A stretch of 64,000 nt of DNA from Gammaproteobacteria bacterium (GCA_016744995.1 JADGDG010000010.1:1-64000); one strand, 5' to 3'. Positions 1-9,421 are shown, counted from the first letter of the stretch. Translations and numbers: made by a program. Notes: generated from the letters alone by a model not told the origin.

Positions 1-298
1 CTTTTTGGTCGAAACAAATTTGATCACAATTCACCATGAAAGTCGATCAATTTCTAATTTTTCAGTGAGTTACCTATTATATTCGTGGGGATAACTCAGC
101 TATTACAATACATATGATTGGATGCCTTAAGAGATGGAAAGATTTAGAACTTGAATAATAGTTGTTGAACACCATGGTGATTTCCCCGGTAGCAATACTC
201 CGAGAAAGATTAACCCCTTATAAAGTAGTGGCACGGGATGGTCTAGGAATGGACTCAGTGGATTAGCCCATTTTTCCTGAGAACTGCTTATAGATTAC
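1..298. other. Leading segment with no identifiable gene
   Basis: No convincing coding region, RNA gene or repeat is visible here. Short open stretches occur, for example from about 178 to 264, but they have no clear ribosome binding site and no recognisable protein. Because the gene that follows looks like the C-terminal part of a larger toxin, this segment may hold decayed remains of its N-terminal part. That is inference only. Confidence 0.4.
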
Positions 299-1312
299 GT
301 GGCTCTGATGTATGAACTGGCTTTGAGAAGCAACCCCATCACTGCCCCCATAAAATTCAGAGAAGACTTAAAAGCCTTAAAATCTACTCATAAAGAATTG
401 CAGCAATTTGCAGATGACGATCTTGAACTGTATGCCGCTCTAATCAGTGATGATGATACCCAGACACTCTTTAAGAATTTCAGTACAGATTATCTGGATG
501 CCCAACACTCACTGGAATATACCGAAGCCGGTGGTGAAGTCAGCTTTGATATTTTGCTGACCATTTTTACGGTTGGTGTAGGTGCTGCGGCCAGTATCCG
601 ACATGCAGGAAAACTCAAAAAGCTCAAGCCACTGATGCAGAAATTAATGGCATTATTAAAACGCAAACGGGCAAAAGGTCAATTTAAAGGAGTACAGGAT
701 AGCAGAATAATAAGTACGATCCCTCTGAAAAATCCCCATAAGGGCCTGCATAATAGGGAGCATTTAACTCCAGAATTCAAAACTTCAGCGGAATCATTTA
801 AAACATCCCGTAACGTAGACATGCAATATTTATCACCAAAGGATGATGCAATAAGTGAAGTCTTGGAGACTCAAAGCTGGGATAAAAAGAAAATACAACA
901 AGTTCTTGAATCTGGCGAGCACTTTACTAAAAAAATATACAAAGCAGGTGATAAAATGTATGGATTTAATACCCTTGGCCGGCCTAGAAACTTGAATAAT
1001 TCTGCTTACCTACTGGATGAAGTGGGTTATCAAAATATTAAAGAAAAATACTTTAAACAAGGTCACTGGGATAAAGAAGGGGTTAAAGACTACCTGGCAT
1101 TGCCCTGCTTTAATACTGCCAACAGTATTGATATTATGGAAGTCACTCAATCTACTACAGGGCTTCAGTCCACTATTGGTAAATCAACTGAGCTACTCCG
1201 TTATGATGGTGTTGATGGGTATTCAACAAAAATTTTAGGTAAAACTATGGGTGGTGGTGGCACGCAGATCACCCTGGATACCTCAACTCTGAAACTTTTG
1301 CCCAAGGAATAA
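299..1312 (+). CDS. Probable C-terminal part of a polymorphic (T6SS-type) toxin
   Basis: A 337-residue protein of unrecognised family. It contains a glycine/alanine-rich hydrophobic segment near residues 80-100, followed by a very basic Lys/Arg/Leu stretch near residues 103-127. This arrangement is often seen just before the toxin domain of large VgrG, PAAR or Rhs effectors. The C-terminal 180 residues would then be the toxin domain, and they end in a Gly-rich strand (GGGGTQITL). No catalytic motif was recognised. The GTG start at 299 has a weak ribosome binding site, and an ATG at 308 is an alternative. An in-frame stop at 278 closes the frame upstream, so any delivery domain is missing. The next gene begins 3 bp after the stop, as expected for a toxin-immunity pair. 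Confidence 0.55.
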   Translation: MALMYELALRSNPITAPIKFREDLKALKSTHKELQQFADDDLELYAALISDDDTQTLFKNFSTDYLDAQHSLEYTEAGGEVSFDILLTIFTVGVGAAASIRHAGKLKKLKPLMQKLMALLKRKRAKGQFKGVQDSRIISTIPLKNPHKGLHNREHLTPEFKTSAESFKTSRNVDMQYLSPKDDAISEVLETQSWDKKKIQQVLESGEHFTKKIYKAGDKMYGFNTLGRPRNLNNSAYLLDEVGYQNIKEKYFKQGHWDKEGVKDYLALPCFNTANSIDIMEVTQSTTGLQSTIGKSTELLRYDGVDGYSTKILGKTMGGGGTQITLDTSTLKLLPKE

Positions 1313-1315
1313 ATT

Positions 1316-1960
1316 ATGCCTGATACTGAGGAGCAACGACTGGATATTATTGAAAACTGCAACCTTTTACTTGAAGGTTGTTTGAAAGAATACAGTCAGA
1401 CGGATAACACTGCACAAGGGCGCATGATCACACAATGTAAATGGCTTAAAGAACGAGCTGAAAATTATGATTTACCCTTGCCAGCAAAAGAAGGAACGTT
1501 AGGATCTTTGCTCTATATTTATACTAATGGTGAACTTTTTGTTACGGATAGTACAAAGGAAGAAATTCGTAATGTAGAGATAATTATGAATCGTTTAATT
1601 AGTTTGGCAGATAAAGGTCAAGTCCTCCTTAAAGCATCTTACTACCCCTACGCCACCCGTTACATTGATGCTCTGATTCAACTACTGGCAACATCCACCA
1701 GACCATTAGATAATTATGAACAAGGTTTTATTGGTGAGTTAAAGCAATTGAAACAACTTTTGGGTGAAAAAAAAATTGAACCGCCATTAGGTGCTTATAT
1801 GCCTCAGTACCCTAACTTTATAAAAGCTAAACGCTCTATCAAAGACATTCACAATGGAAAAAATTATTTTTTTGCCGTATCTGATCTTTTTTTTGATGGG
1901 GTTCGCCCAGATAGCTGGTTAACGCTTGAAGACGCAGATCAGGAGACTAAAAATTTATAG
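1316..1960 (+). CDS. Hypothetical protein, candidate immunity protein
   Basis: A 214-residue, mostly helical, acidic and soluble protein with no signal peptide and no recognised domain. Its ATG lies 3 bp after the stop of the putative toxin gene, so the two are almost certainly cotranscribed. Small size, lack of export signal and position directly after a toxin-like gene are the usual marks of a cytoplasmic immunity protein. The role is inferred from context only, and an unrelated cytoplasmic function is possible. Confidence 0.5.
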   Translation: MPDTEEQRLDIIENCNLLLEGCLKEYSQTDNTAQGRMITQCKWLKERAENYDLPLPAKEGTLGSLLYIYTNGELFVTDSTKEEIRNVEIIMNRLISLADKGQVLLKASYYPYATRYIDALIQLLATSTRPLDNYEQGFIGELKQLKQLLGEKKIEPPLGAYMPQYPNFIKAKRSIKDIHNGKNYFFAVSDLFFDGVRPDSWLTLEDADQETKNL

Positions 1961-2361
1961 CTATATCATTCTTATGGTCGTAATCATTTTTAGTCTGACC
2001 TTCTGTGGTTTCTTTTATTCGGCCTGAAGAGTATGTGACAAATAATCATCACTTAATCCCTATTGCGGCTTTAGAAAAATTTTAAAAAGTGAGTCACAAC
2101 GCAAAGCTCATAGGGTTTTATACAAAGAGTGGTTCAAAACAGACATAATTTAAAAATTGTTTAATCATAATGAGAACTGAGTATATTATTTATTTGTACG
2201 ATAATCAAATGTGTTTGTATTCCAGATAGTTCGTCTCAGGTTTTTGTCTGCTCTATACTGGAATGAAATTGTATCCTATAGTAACCACCTTGTAGTACCC
2301 CCTTTTTTTAGTGACTGTATATTATTTATCGGCAGTTTTAACAGTATGGTTAATTTTTAAT
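1961..2361. other. AT-rich gap between the toxin pair and the broken TA locus
   Basis: About 400 bp without a gene. No terminator hairpin or repeat stands out. The right-hand end (about 2310-2361) has an open frame leading into the HigB-like remnant and may be its degraded upstream part, but residue similarity to the family is not convincing there. Confidence 0.4.
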
Positions 2362-2459
2362 AGTTTTATTAAAAAACCTCAAAACCACCAAAGAAAGAAA
2401 TAGATCAGGCTCGTCGACGTAAAAATGAATGGCTTAAAGAGATAAAGAATAATGAATAA
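2362..2459 (+). pseudogene. Remnant of a HigB/Gp49-like (RelE-superfamily) toxin
   Basis: Two frames that join across an A-tract at 2371-2376 encode SFIKK followed by TSKPPKKEIDQARRRKNEWL and a short charged tail. This resembles the C-terminus of HigB/Gp49-type toxins, where an F-(I/V)-KK-T pattern is followed by PKKEI and a charged helix. Reading through requires one extra A in the tract, so the locus carries a frameshift. The N-terminal two thirds of the toxin is not recognisable upstream. The stop codon at 2457-2459 overlaps the ATG of the next gene by 8 bp, as in higBA operons. I am fairly confident of the family and less sure of the extent. Confidence 0.5.
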
Positions 2460-2730
2460 ACATACGGGTAGTAATTTTGATGACTTTCTTGAAGGAGAAG
2501 GTATTTTTGAAGAAGTCTCTGCAAAAGCACATAAACGCCTTCTTGCACTTCAGCTTTCAGATATCATGGAAGAAAAGAAAATAACCAAAAGCTCATTAGC
2601 TGAAAAATTAAAAAACAGTCGTTCTCAATTGGATCGTATTCTTGATCCAGAGAACTCTTCGATAACCCTGGAAGTCTTAGAACGCATTGCTCATGCTATT
2701 GGAAAAAACTTACGTATTGAGTTTTCATAA
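2452..2730 (+). CDS. XRE-family (HigA-like) antitoxin / transcriptional regulator
   Basis: A 92-residue protein with a lambda-repressor-like helix-turn-helix at about residues 38-85 (LSDIMEEKKITKSSLAEKL and the following recognition helix). The architecture, an acidic N-terminal extension followed by an XRE domain, is that of antitoxins that partner RelE/HigB-type toxins. They bind DNA to repress their own operon and neutralise the toxin. The gene overlaps the last 8 bp of a broken HigB-like remnant, so it appears to be an orphan antitoxin. It may persist as a regulator or as protection against a related toxin elsewhere. Confidence 0.75.
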   Translation: MNKHTGSNFDDFLEGEGIFEEVSAKAHKRLLALQLSDIMEEKKITKSSLAEKLKNSRSQLDRILDPENSSITLEVLERIAHAIGKNLRIEFS

Positions 2731-3101
2731 AGTATTTTAATAATCAATACATGATGTTTTAACGTCTCAAATTCATACTGTTTTAAAATGGCTGTTTGTA
2801 TCGAAAGGAGACATTTTTAAGCGTCAAAAAACAAACTAAATTTTTCGCTTTTTGTACACTTGAGACTTTCATCCGAACGTTGAAATATGAATTATATTTA
2901 GTTTGGAATAGTTGCTTTTTTAATTTATTCTCACTTTTGAAAAGTACCACTAATTGGTGCTAAACACAATAAGCTGTATTTTAAGATTATCTTTTTTCGA
3001 TATTTAATATGATACTGCACTTTATTACTCGACCACATTTGCTCTTGCATTTTCTTTGCTTTTGGACAACACCAGTGAGGACAACTGAGGTAGAAGAGTG
3101 T
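2731..3101. other. AT-rich spacer between the antitoxin gene and the REP-like element
   Basis: No gene is supported here. The stretch is AT-rich with no clear hairpin. The structured repeat begins at 3102, and the remaining sequence to the lpdA stop (3211-3337) also shows no gene. Confidence 0.5.
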
Positions 3102-3210
3102 ACGCGAGACTGGTTCGTCTAACTGGGGTGTCAGAAAACATGGACGTTTTCTGCCAAGCGACCCATGGACGGGCTTGCAGCGACCCCAGCTAGACGAGCC
3201 AGTCTCACGT
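3102..3210. repeat. REP/MITE-like intergenic element with three nested hairpins
   Basis: A 28-bp imperfect inverted repeat (3102-3129 and 3183-3210, 25 of 28 positions complementary) encloses 53 bp. Two further hairpins lie inside. One is 3132-3153, a perfect 8-bp stem (cagaaaac/gttttctg) around the loop ATGGAC. The other, at about 3156-3176, is again closed around ATGGAC (cccatggacggg). Paired ATGGAC loops within a larger stem resemble dispersed REP-type elements of several gammaproteobacteria. It lies 3' of lpdA and could also act in transcript termination or stabilisation. Confidence 0.7.
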
Positions 3211-3337
3211 GCAATCGGCAGACTCAGCACTTTGTCCGAACACCCCCTTTCTTTTGATCTTCGAACAACCAATGAATTGCGCCACAAAAGAAGTGACCCA
3301 GGGTGCCACTATGCTCGTAAGCCGACACAACAGGTAC

Positions 3338-5092
3338 TTATTTCTTCTTAGGTAAATAAATATCCGTACAGGTCCCCTCTGCCACTTCTGTTGCAAAGTT
3401 TAGTGTTTCAGACAATGTCGGATGAGGGTGAATCGTTAATGCCACATCTTCCATCTCAGCACCCATTTCTACAGCGAGGGCTGCTTCGGCAATGAGTTCA
3501 CCGGCATTCTTACCTAAAATTCCAGTACCCAGCATACGATGAGTCTTTTTATCGTATAGCACTTTTGTCATACCAACATCAGCGCCAACGGATAATGCTC
3601 TGCCACTGGCCGCCCATGGAAAAACACCTTTTTCGTATTCAATGCCTGCTTCTTTGAGCTGTTCTTCAGTTTGACCGCACCAGGCAATTTCCGGCTCAGT
3701 ATAAGCAACAGAAGGAATGGTTCGGGCATCAAAGAAACGTTGCTGACCGTCAATTACTTCAGCTGCAATTTTGGCTTCATGGGTGGCCTTGTGTGCCAGC
3801 ATAGGCTGGCCAACCACATCACCAATCGCAAAAATATGATCAACATTAGTTTTCTGCTGTGAATCAACAGGAATAAAGCCCTGTTCATTAACCACAATAC
3901 CGGCTTTGTCAGCATCAATAAGTTTACCATTGGGTGAACGACCAATAGCCACCAGAACATTATCAAAGGTATCTTCTGCAGGTGCTTTTTTACCTTCAAA
4001 CTTACACACTATGCCATCTTCAGATGGTGTCAGCTCAGTTACCTTTGTATTGACATAGATATTTTCATAGCGCTTTTTCAAAGTGCGTTCAAAGGGCTTA
4101 AGTAAATCACGATCGGCACCCGGAATTAATCCCGGACCTAATTCAACCACGGTAACCTGTGCACCCAGAGCATGATAAACAGTCGCCATCTCAAGACCGA
4201 TGATACCGCCGCCAACGACCAATAAACGTTTGGGAATATTATGTAACTCCAGGGCATCGGTAGAATCCCAGACCCGCTCATCCTCCCATGGAATAAAGGG
4301 CAGTTTGGTGACCGATGAGCCAGCAGCAATGATGCAGTTTTCAAAACCAATAACTTGTTTAGCACCACCAGAGCCTTTAACTTCAATGGTGTTCGCTGAA
4401 GTAAACTTGCCAAAACCAGTGACAACCTGAACTTTACGCTGTTTCGCCAGTTGTTTTAAACCACCGGTCAAACGCCCAACCACTTTATTTTTATGGGCAC
4501 GCAGCTTATCCGTATCAATTTCCGGTTCCTGATAAGTAACCCCGAGATCAGAAAATTCACGCGCTTCATTTAACACTTCAGCAACATGTAATAATGCTTT
4601 AGAAGGAATACAGCCCACATTCAGGCAGACTCCCCCCAAGAAACTGTCTTTTTCAATTAAGACAACCTGTTTACCCAGATCAGCCGCACGAAATGCTGCC
4701 GTATAACCACCTGGACCAGAGCCCAGAACAACCACCTGAGCCTGGATATCAACATCGCCTGAAGCTTTAGCCGCAACAGGCGCTGGCGACGACTCATTGC
4801 TTTCTGCCGAAGCTTTAGTCGGTTTTGTCTTTTTCGTCTGAACTTTTGACTCTGCAACTTCAAGTTCCAGAACCACACTGCCTTCCGAAACATTGTCACC
4901 CAGACTGACTTTTAATGATTTCACAATACCGGCATCAGATGAGGGTATTTCCATACTAGCTTTATCTGATTCTACAGTAATTAATGCATCTTCAACTTTA
5001 ATCTCATCCCCTGGAGCAACTAAAATTTCAATAATTTCTACACTGTCAAAATCACCAATGTCCGGGACTTTAACTTCAATGCTATGACTCAT
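3338..5092 (-). CDS. lpdA: Dihydrolipoamide dehydrogenase (E3) with N-terminal lipoyl domain
   Basis: The FAD flavoprotein that reoxidises dihydrolipoyl groups with NAD+ in the pyruvate dehydrogenase complex. Residues 1-80 form a lipoyl domain with the lipoylated lysine in ESDKASMEIPSS. A Ser/Ala/Lys-rich linker follows, then the E3 body: FAD site GSGPGGYTAAFRA, redox disulfide GGVCLNVGCIPSK, NAD site GGGIIGLEMA, and the C-terminal catalytic region HPHPTLSE. At 584 residues it is the long, lipoyl-bearing form rather than the 475-residue form. It is the last gene of the aceE-aceF-lpdA run, 17 bp after aceF, with a GGGAA motif upstream of its ATG. The lipoyl domain closely matches that of the neighbouring E2, which suggests domain duplication. 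Confidence 0.97.
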   Translation of the reverse strand: MSHSIEVKVPDIGDFDSVEIIEILVAPGDEIKVEDALITVESDKASMEIPSSDAGIVKSLKVSLGDNVSEGSVVLELEVAESKVQTKKTKPTKASAESNESSPAPVAAKASGDVDIQAQVVVLGSGPGGYTAAFRAADLGKQVVLIEKDSFLGGVCLNVGCIPSKALLHVAEVLNEAREFSDLGVTYQEPEIDTDKLRAHKNKVVGRLTGGLKQLAKQRKVQVVTGFGKFTSANTIEVKGSGGAKQVIGFENCIIAAGSSVTKLPFIPWEDERVWDSTDALELHNIPKRLLVVGGGIIGLEMATVYHALGAQVTVVELGPGLIPGADRDLLKPFERTLKKRYENIYVNTKVTELTPSEDGIVCKFEGKKAPAEDTFDNVLVAIGRSPNGKLIDADKAGIVVNEQGFIPVDSQQKTNVDHIFAIGDVVGQPMLAHKATHEAKIAAEVIDGQQRFFDARTIPSVAYTEPEIAWCGQTEEQLKEAGIEYEKGVFPWAASGRALSVGADVGMTKVLYDKKTHRMLGTGILGKNAGELIAEAALAVEMGAEMEDVALTIHPHPTLSETLNFATEVAEGTCTDIYLPKKK

Positions 5093-5109
5093 TTTTAAAT
5101 TCCCGTTGT

Positions 5110-6396
5110 TTACATTAATAAATAGCGTACATCTGATAATACTTTACCCAGATAGCTTGAGAATGCCGCACCCTGAGCACCATCAATCACACGGTGATCA
5201 TAAGAAAGTGATAACGGACATATCAGGCGCGGCTCAAAATCAGAACCATTCCAGACCGGTTGCATTTTCGAACGAGAGACGCCAAGAATGGCCACTTCCG
5301 GTGCATTGAGGATCGGTGTAAAATTAGTCCCGCCAATACCACCCAGACTGGAAATTGTAAAACAGCCGCCCTGCATTTCAGAAGGCTTCAGCTTCTTATC
5401 ACGAGCTTTAATAGAGACTTCACGCAATTCAGTCGCCAGCTCACCCAGACTTTTCTGATCCACATCACGGATCACAGGAACCACCAGACCATCCGGTGTC
5501 GCCACAGCGATACCAATATGATAATAGTTCTTTTGTATCAGTGATTCACCGGAGACATCCAATGAAGAATTAAAGCGAGGAAACTCTTTCATAGCCATAA
5601 CCACCGCCTTCATCACAAATGACAACATGGTTACTTTAATGCCTTTATCCGCATACTCTATATTGCTTTTCTTACGGAAAGCTTCCAGTTCAGTAATATC
5701 CGCTTCATCAAATTGCGTCACATGAGGAATATTCACCCAGTTACGGTGCATGAACTTGCCCGTGAGAATATTAATTTTAGAAAGTTTTTTGCTCTCAACC
5801 TCACCCCACTGACTGAAGTCAACTTCCGGCATGGGCTCAACACCTAAATTGGCTCTACCTCCGGAAGGCTCTCTTAGAGCCTGCTTGACAAAGTCCTGAA
5901 TGTTATCTTTGAGTACGCGTTTGTGGTTCCCTGTTCCCTTAACCTGACTTAGATCGACTCCCAGTTCCCTGGCAAATTTTCTCACCGCAGGTGATGCATG
6001 GGCTTTTTTGAAATTGTCATGATTAATGTTAATGGTCGGTGATGGTTTTCGTATGTGGGCAGTTTTTGCAGGAGCGGCCTTCAGCTCTGGCGCTTTTTCA
6101 ATAGGTGGCAATTTTTCAGGCTCAGGTTGTTCTACAGCGACTGTTTCACTCTCAGCTGCTGCATCCAGTAATATAACCAGAGAACCTTCTGCAACCCGTT
6201 CACCAACATTGACCTTAATTTTGGCAACAACGCCTGCATGACTGCTGGGAATTTCCATAGTCGCTTTATCGGACTCTACCGTGATCAGTGAATCTTCCAC
6301 ACTGATGGTATCACCTTCAGAAACCAGCACTTCAATCACTTCAACATCATCAAAGTCGCCAATATCCGGTACAAATACTTCTATCATCTTACTCAT
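5110..6396 (-). CDS. aceF: Pyruvate dehydrogenase dihydrolipoyl acetyltransferase (E2)
   Basis: The core of the pyruvate dehydrogenase complex, which transfers acetyl groups from lipoyl-lysine to CoA. The order is a single lipoyl domain (residues 1-80, lysine in ESDKATMEIPSS), a Pro/Ala/Glu-rich linker, a peripheral-subunit binding domain (ASPAVRKFARELGVDL onwards, about 135-170), and the catalytic acetyltransferase domain with the active-site motif SYDHRVIDGA near the C-terminus. At 428 residues it has one lipoyl domain, whereas the E. coli enzyme has three. A GGGAG ribosome binding site precedes the ATG, and aceE ends 11 bp upstream. Confidence 0.97.
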   Translation of the reverse strand: MSKMIEVFVPDIGDFDDVEVIEVLVSEGDTISVEDSLITVESDKATMEIPSSHAGVVAKIKVNVGERVAEGSLVILLDAAAESETVAVEQPEPEKLPPIEKAPELKAAPAKTAHIRKPSPTININHDNFKKAHASPAVRKFARELGVDLSQVKGTGNHKRVLKDNIQDFVKQALREPSGGRANLGVEPMPEVDFSQWGEVESKKLSKINILTGKFMHRNWVNIPHVTQFDEADITELEAFRKKSNIEYADKGIKVTMLSFVMKAVVMAMKEFPRFNSSLDVSGESLIQKNYYHIGIAVATPDGLVVPVIRDVDQKSLGELATELREVSIKARDKKLKPSEMQGGCFTISSLGGIGGTNFTPILNAPEVAILGVSRSKMQPVWNGSDFEPRLICPLSLSYDHRVIDGAQGAAFSSYLGKVLSDVRYLLM

Positions 6397-6407
6397 GCTG
6401 TTCTCCC

Positions 6408-9089
6408 TTAAGCAGTGACTGGATTTGGTTTTTCAGGATCAATACCATATTTAATAATGGCATCCTGTACCTTACCCGCCGGGAACTGCCCATCATCAGC
6501 TAATGATTTTAAAGCGGCAATAACAATGTATGCAGCATTGACTTCAAAGAACTTACGTAATTGAGCTCGGGTATCTGAACGGCCAAAACCATCCGTACCC
6601 AGGACATCATATTTTGTCGGTATCCATTTTCTGATTTGATCGGGATAAGCCTTGATATAATCCGTTGCTGCAAGCACTGGACCACGACGATCTTTCATGC
6701 ATTTTTCAATATAGGATACTTTTGGATCTTCCAGAGGATGCAGTATATTCCAGCGATCCACATCCAGTGCTTCACGTCGTAATTCATTGAAACTGGTAAC
6801 ACTCCAGACATCGGCATCAATAGACCAATCTTCATCCAACAGACGTGCTGCTTCAATCGCTTCTCGCAAAATAGCACCCGACCCCATAAGTTGAACTTTC
6901 TTCCGCCGCTTGCCGCCGCCCTGCAGAAGATACATGCCTTTGATAATACCTTTCTCAACTCCTTTGGGCAGCGCAGGCTGCTTGTAGTTTTCATTCATCG
7001 TAGTGATGTAATAGAACACATTTTCCTGTTCCTGATACATACGACGCATACCGTCCTGAATAATGACTGCCAGCTCATAAGCAAAGGTTGGGTCATAAGA
7101 GGCACAATTTGGAATCGTAGCAGCAGAAAGCAATGAATGGCCATCCTGATGCTGTAAGCCCTCACCGGCCAGAGTGGTTCTGCCTGCAGTGCCACCCATA
7201 AGGAAGCCGCGAGCCTGCATATCACCAGCCATCCACATTAAATCGCCCACTCGTTGAAAACCAAACATGGAATAGTAAATATAAAACGGCACCATATTCA
7301 CATTATGATTACTATAGGCTGTTGCCGCAGCAATCCATGAAGACATCGCACCAGCTTCGTTAATACCTTCCTGAAGAATATGACCCGATTTATCTTCCTT
7401 ATAGAACATAACCTGATCTTTATCCTGAGGCGTATAAAGTTGCCCAACTGAAGAGTAGATCCCCAATTGGCGGAACATGCCTTCCATACCAAAAGTACGG
7501 GCTTCATCCGGTACAATAGGTACCACATTGTCACCCATTTTTTTATTGCGAGTAAGCAGGGTCAACATTCTCACAAAGGCCATGGTGGTTGACATTTCTT
7601 TATCACCTGAACCCTTTAGCAGAGGTTCAAAGATCGACACGTCTGGTATGTCCAGTGGCGCAGCAGTACGATTACGTACCGGCATGACACCCCCCAGTGC
7701 TTCACGTTTGGACATCATGTATTTGTATTCTTCACTGTTCTTGCCTGGATGATAATAGTCAGCCTTTGCAGCCTGTTCATCACTAATAGGAATACGGAAA
7801 CGATTTTTATAAGCAATCATTTCTTCGGCATCAAGTTTTTTCTGCGAGTGTGAACGCATCTGCCCTTCACCAGCCGACCCCATGCCATAACCTTTTACCG
7901 TATGAGCAAGAACAACCACCGGCTGTCCAACGGTATCTACTGCTTCTTTATAAGCCGCATAAACTTTATACGGATCATGCCCGCCACGGTTCAAACGCCA
8001 GATATCATCATCTGTCATATTAGCCACCATGGCTTTTAGTTCAGGGTATTTGCCAAAAAAGTGCTCACGAACATAAGCACCATCTTTTGATTTATAATTT
8101 TGGAAATCACCATCAACACATTCCATCATACGCCGTTTAAGTAAGCCGTCTTTATCTTTAGCCAGCAATGGATCCCAATAGCTGCCCCACATGACTTTAA
8201 TGACTTTCCAGCCTACACCACGAAACACAGCTTCCAGTTCCTGAACAATCTTGCCATTACCACGCACCGGGCCATCAAGACGCTGCAGGTTACAGTTAAT
8301 TACCCAGATTAAATTGTCCATTTTTTCACGAGAGGCCAGTGAGATCGCTCCCAGAGTTTCTGGTTCATCGGTTTCTCCATCACCAATAAAGGCCCAGATT
8401 TTCCGACCACGAGCACAGGACAAACCCCGATCATGCATATAATGCATAAAGCGCGCCTGATAAATAGACTGAATAGGACCCAGTCCCATAGAAACCGTTG
8501 GAAACTGCCAGAAATCGGGCATCAACCAAGGGTGAGGATAGGAAGACAGGCCATCACCATCGACTTCCTGACGAAATTTATCCAACTTAGCTTCATCCAT
8601 CCGCCCTTCCAAAAATGCACGAGCATACATCCCCGGAGCTGAATGTCCCTGAAACAAAACCATATCACCGCCATGTTCATGTGTCGGTGCTCGAAAGAAA
8701 TGGTTAAAGCCGATATCATACAAAGTTGCCGCTGAGGCAAAACTGGCAATATGACCACCCAGTTCAGTTGATATGCGGTTTGCTTTAACAACCATAGCCG
8801 CAGCATTCCAGCGGATCAAAGAACGAATTCTAGCTTCCATTGCAACATCACCCGGCATCACTTGCTCAAGATGAGTAGGAATGGTATTCACATACGCCGT
8901 ATTTGATGAATGAGGTAAATTGACACCTGAACGGCGCACTTTTTCAATCATCTGTTCAAGTAAAAAATGGGCACGCTCAGGACCTTCTACTTCCAAAACA
9001 CTTTCAAGGGCATCCAGCCACTCCTGTGTTTCCAATTGATCGCTATCCTGCTGCTCAATCGCCTGCTCATTTGAGTTCTGATTCGACAT
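6408..9089 (-). CDS. aceE: Pyruvate dehydrogenase E1 component, homodimeric type
   Basis: The thiamine-diphosphate enzyme that decarboxylates pyruvate and acetylates the lipoyl groups of E2. The thiamine/Mg motif GDGETDEPETLGAI is followed by the conserved NLIWVINCNLQRLDGPV segment, and the protein is collinear with bacterial AceE along its whole length of about 893 residues. I prefer the ATG at 9089 (MSNQNSNEQ) because AGGAG lies 8 bases upstream. An in-frame ATG at 9107 would add six residues. It is the first gene of aceE-aceF-lpdA. No pdhR-type regulator lies next to it in this window. Confidence 0.97.
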   Translation of the reverse strand: MSNQNSNEQAIEQQDSDQLETQEWLDALESVLEVEGPERAHFLLEQMIEKVRRSGVNLPHSSNTAYVNTIPTHLEQVMPGDVAMEARIRSLIRWNAAAMVVKANRISTELGGHIASFASAATLYDIGFNHFFRAPTHEHGGDMVLFQGHSAPGMYARAFLEGRMDEAKLDKFRQEVDGDGLSSYPHPWLMPDFWQFPTVSMGLGPIQSIYQARFMHYMHDRGLSCARGRKIWAFIGDGETDEPETLGAISLASREKMDNLIWVINCNLQRLDGPVRGNGKIVQELEAVFRGVGWKVIKVMWGSYWDPLLAKDKDGLLKRRMMECVDGDFQNYKSKDGAYVREHFFGKYPELKAMVANMTDDDIWRLNRGGHDPYKVYAAYKEAVDTVGQPVVVLAHTVKGYGMGSAGEGQMRSHSQKKLDAEEMIAYKNRFRIPISDEQAAKADYYHPGKNSEEYKYMMSKREALGGVMPVRNRTAAPLDIPDVSIFEPLLKGSGDKEMSTTMAFVRMLTLLTRNKKMGDNVVPIVPDEARTFGMEGMFRQLGIYSSVGQLYTPQDKDQVMFYKEDKSGHILQEGINEAGAMSSWIAAATAYSNHNVNMVPFYIYYSMFGFQRVGDLMWMAGDMQARGFLMGGTAGRTTLAGEGLQHQDGHSLLSAATIPNCASYDPTFAYELAVIIQDGMRRMYQEQENVFYYITTMNENYKQPALPKGVEKGIIKGMYLLQGGGKRRKKVQLMGSGAILREAIEAARLLDEDWSIDADVWSVTSFNELRREALDVDRWNILHPLEDPKVSYIEKCMKDRRGPVLAATDYIKAYPDQIRKWIPTKYDVLGTDGFGRSDTRAQLRKFFEVNAAYIVIAALKSLADDGQFPAGKVQDAIIKYGIDPEKPNPVTA

Positions 9090-9421
9090 GGTTTCGTCTC
9101 CTGCCATGCAATAACATCTGATGATGTTAATGTTGTCTGTTATCGCTCTATTTATCTATAAATTATCGTTCTGTAAAAGCACATTTATTACATGGTTTTT
9201 TACAAAACAAAATTAATTAACTTATTTTTCAAAAACTTACAAAGGGCAAATAAATGGCCATTTAATATTGGATTTAAGTATAGGTAATTCTTGAGAAAAT
9301 TACAATGCTGTTTCTATTATCAAAGCACGGGGTTTCACTGATATAGAATATTTGAATTGCTTGCACAGCAGGCTGATAAATTGACGTTAACGGCTAGAAA
9401 ATGAAAATTGGACAGTAATAT
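9090..9421. other. Intergenic region between rsbS-like gene and aceE
   Basis: About 330 AT-rich bases separate the end of the signalling operon from aceE on the same strand. It should contain the aceE promoter, but I see no sigma-70 match good enough to place. No gene, repeat or strong terminator hairpin was found. Confidence 0.4.

Noticed and set aside
160-290. Possible 5S-rRNA-like or other structural RNA
   Set aside because: Only a vague resemblance in short words; no conserved 5S helices can be built.
2931-3396. Two overlapping minus-strand open frames (118 and 63 codons) downstream of lpdA
   Set aside because: They run through the structured REP-like repeat, have no ribosome binding sites and encode no recognisable protein.
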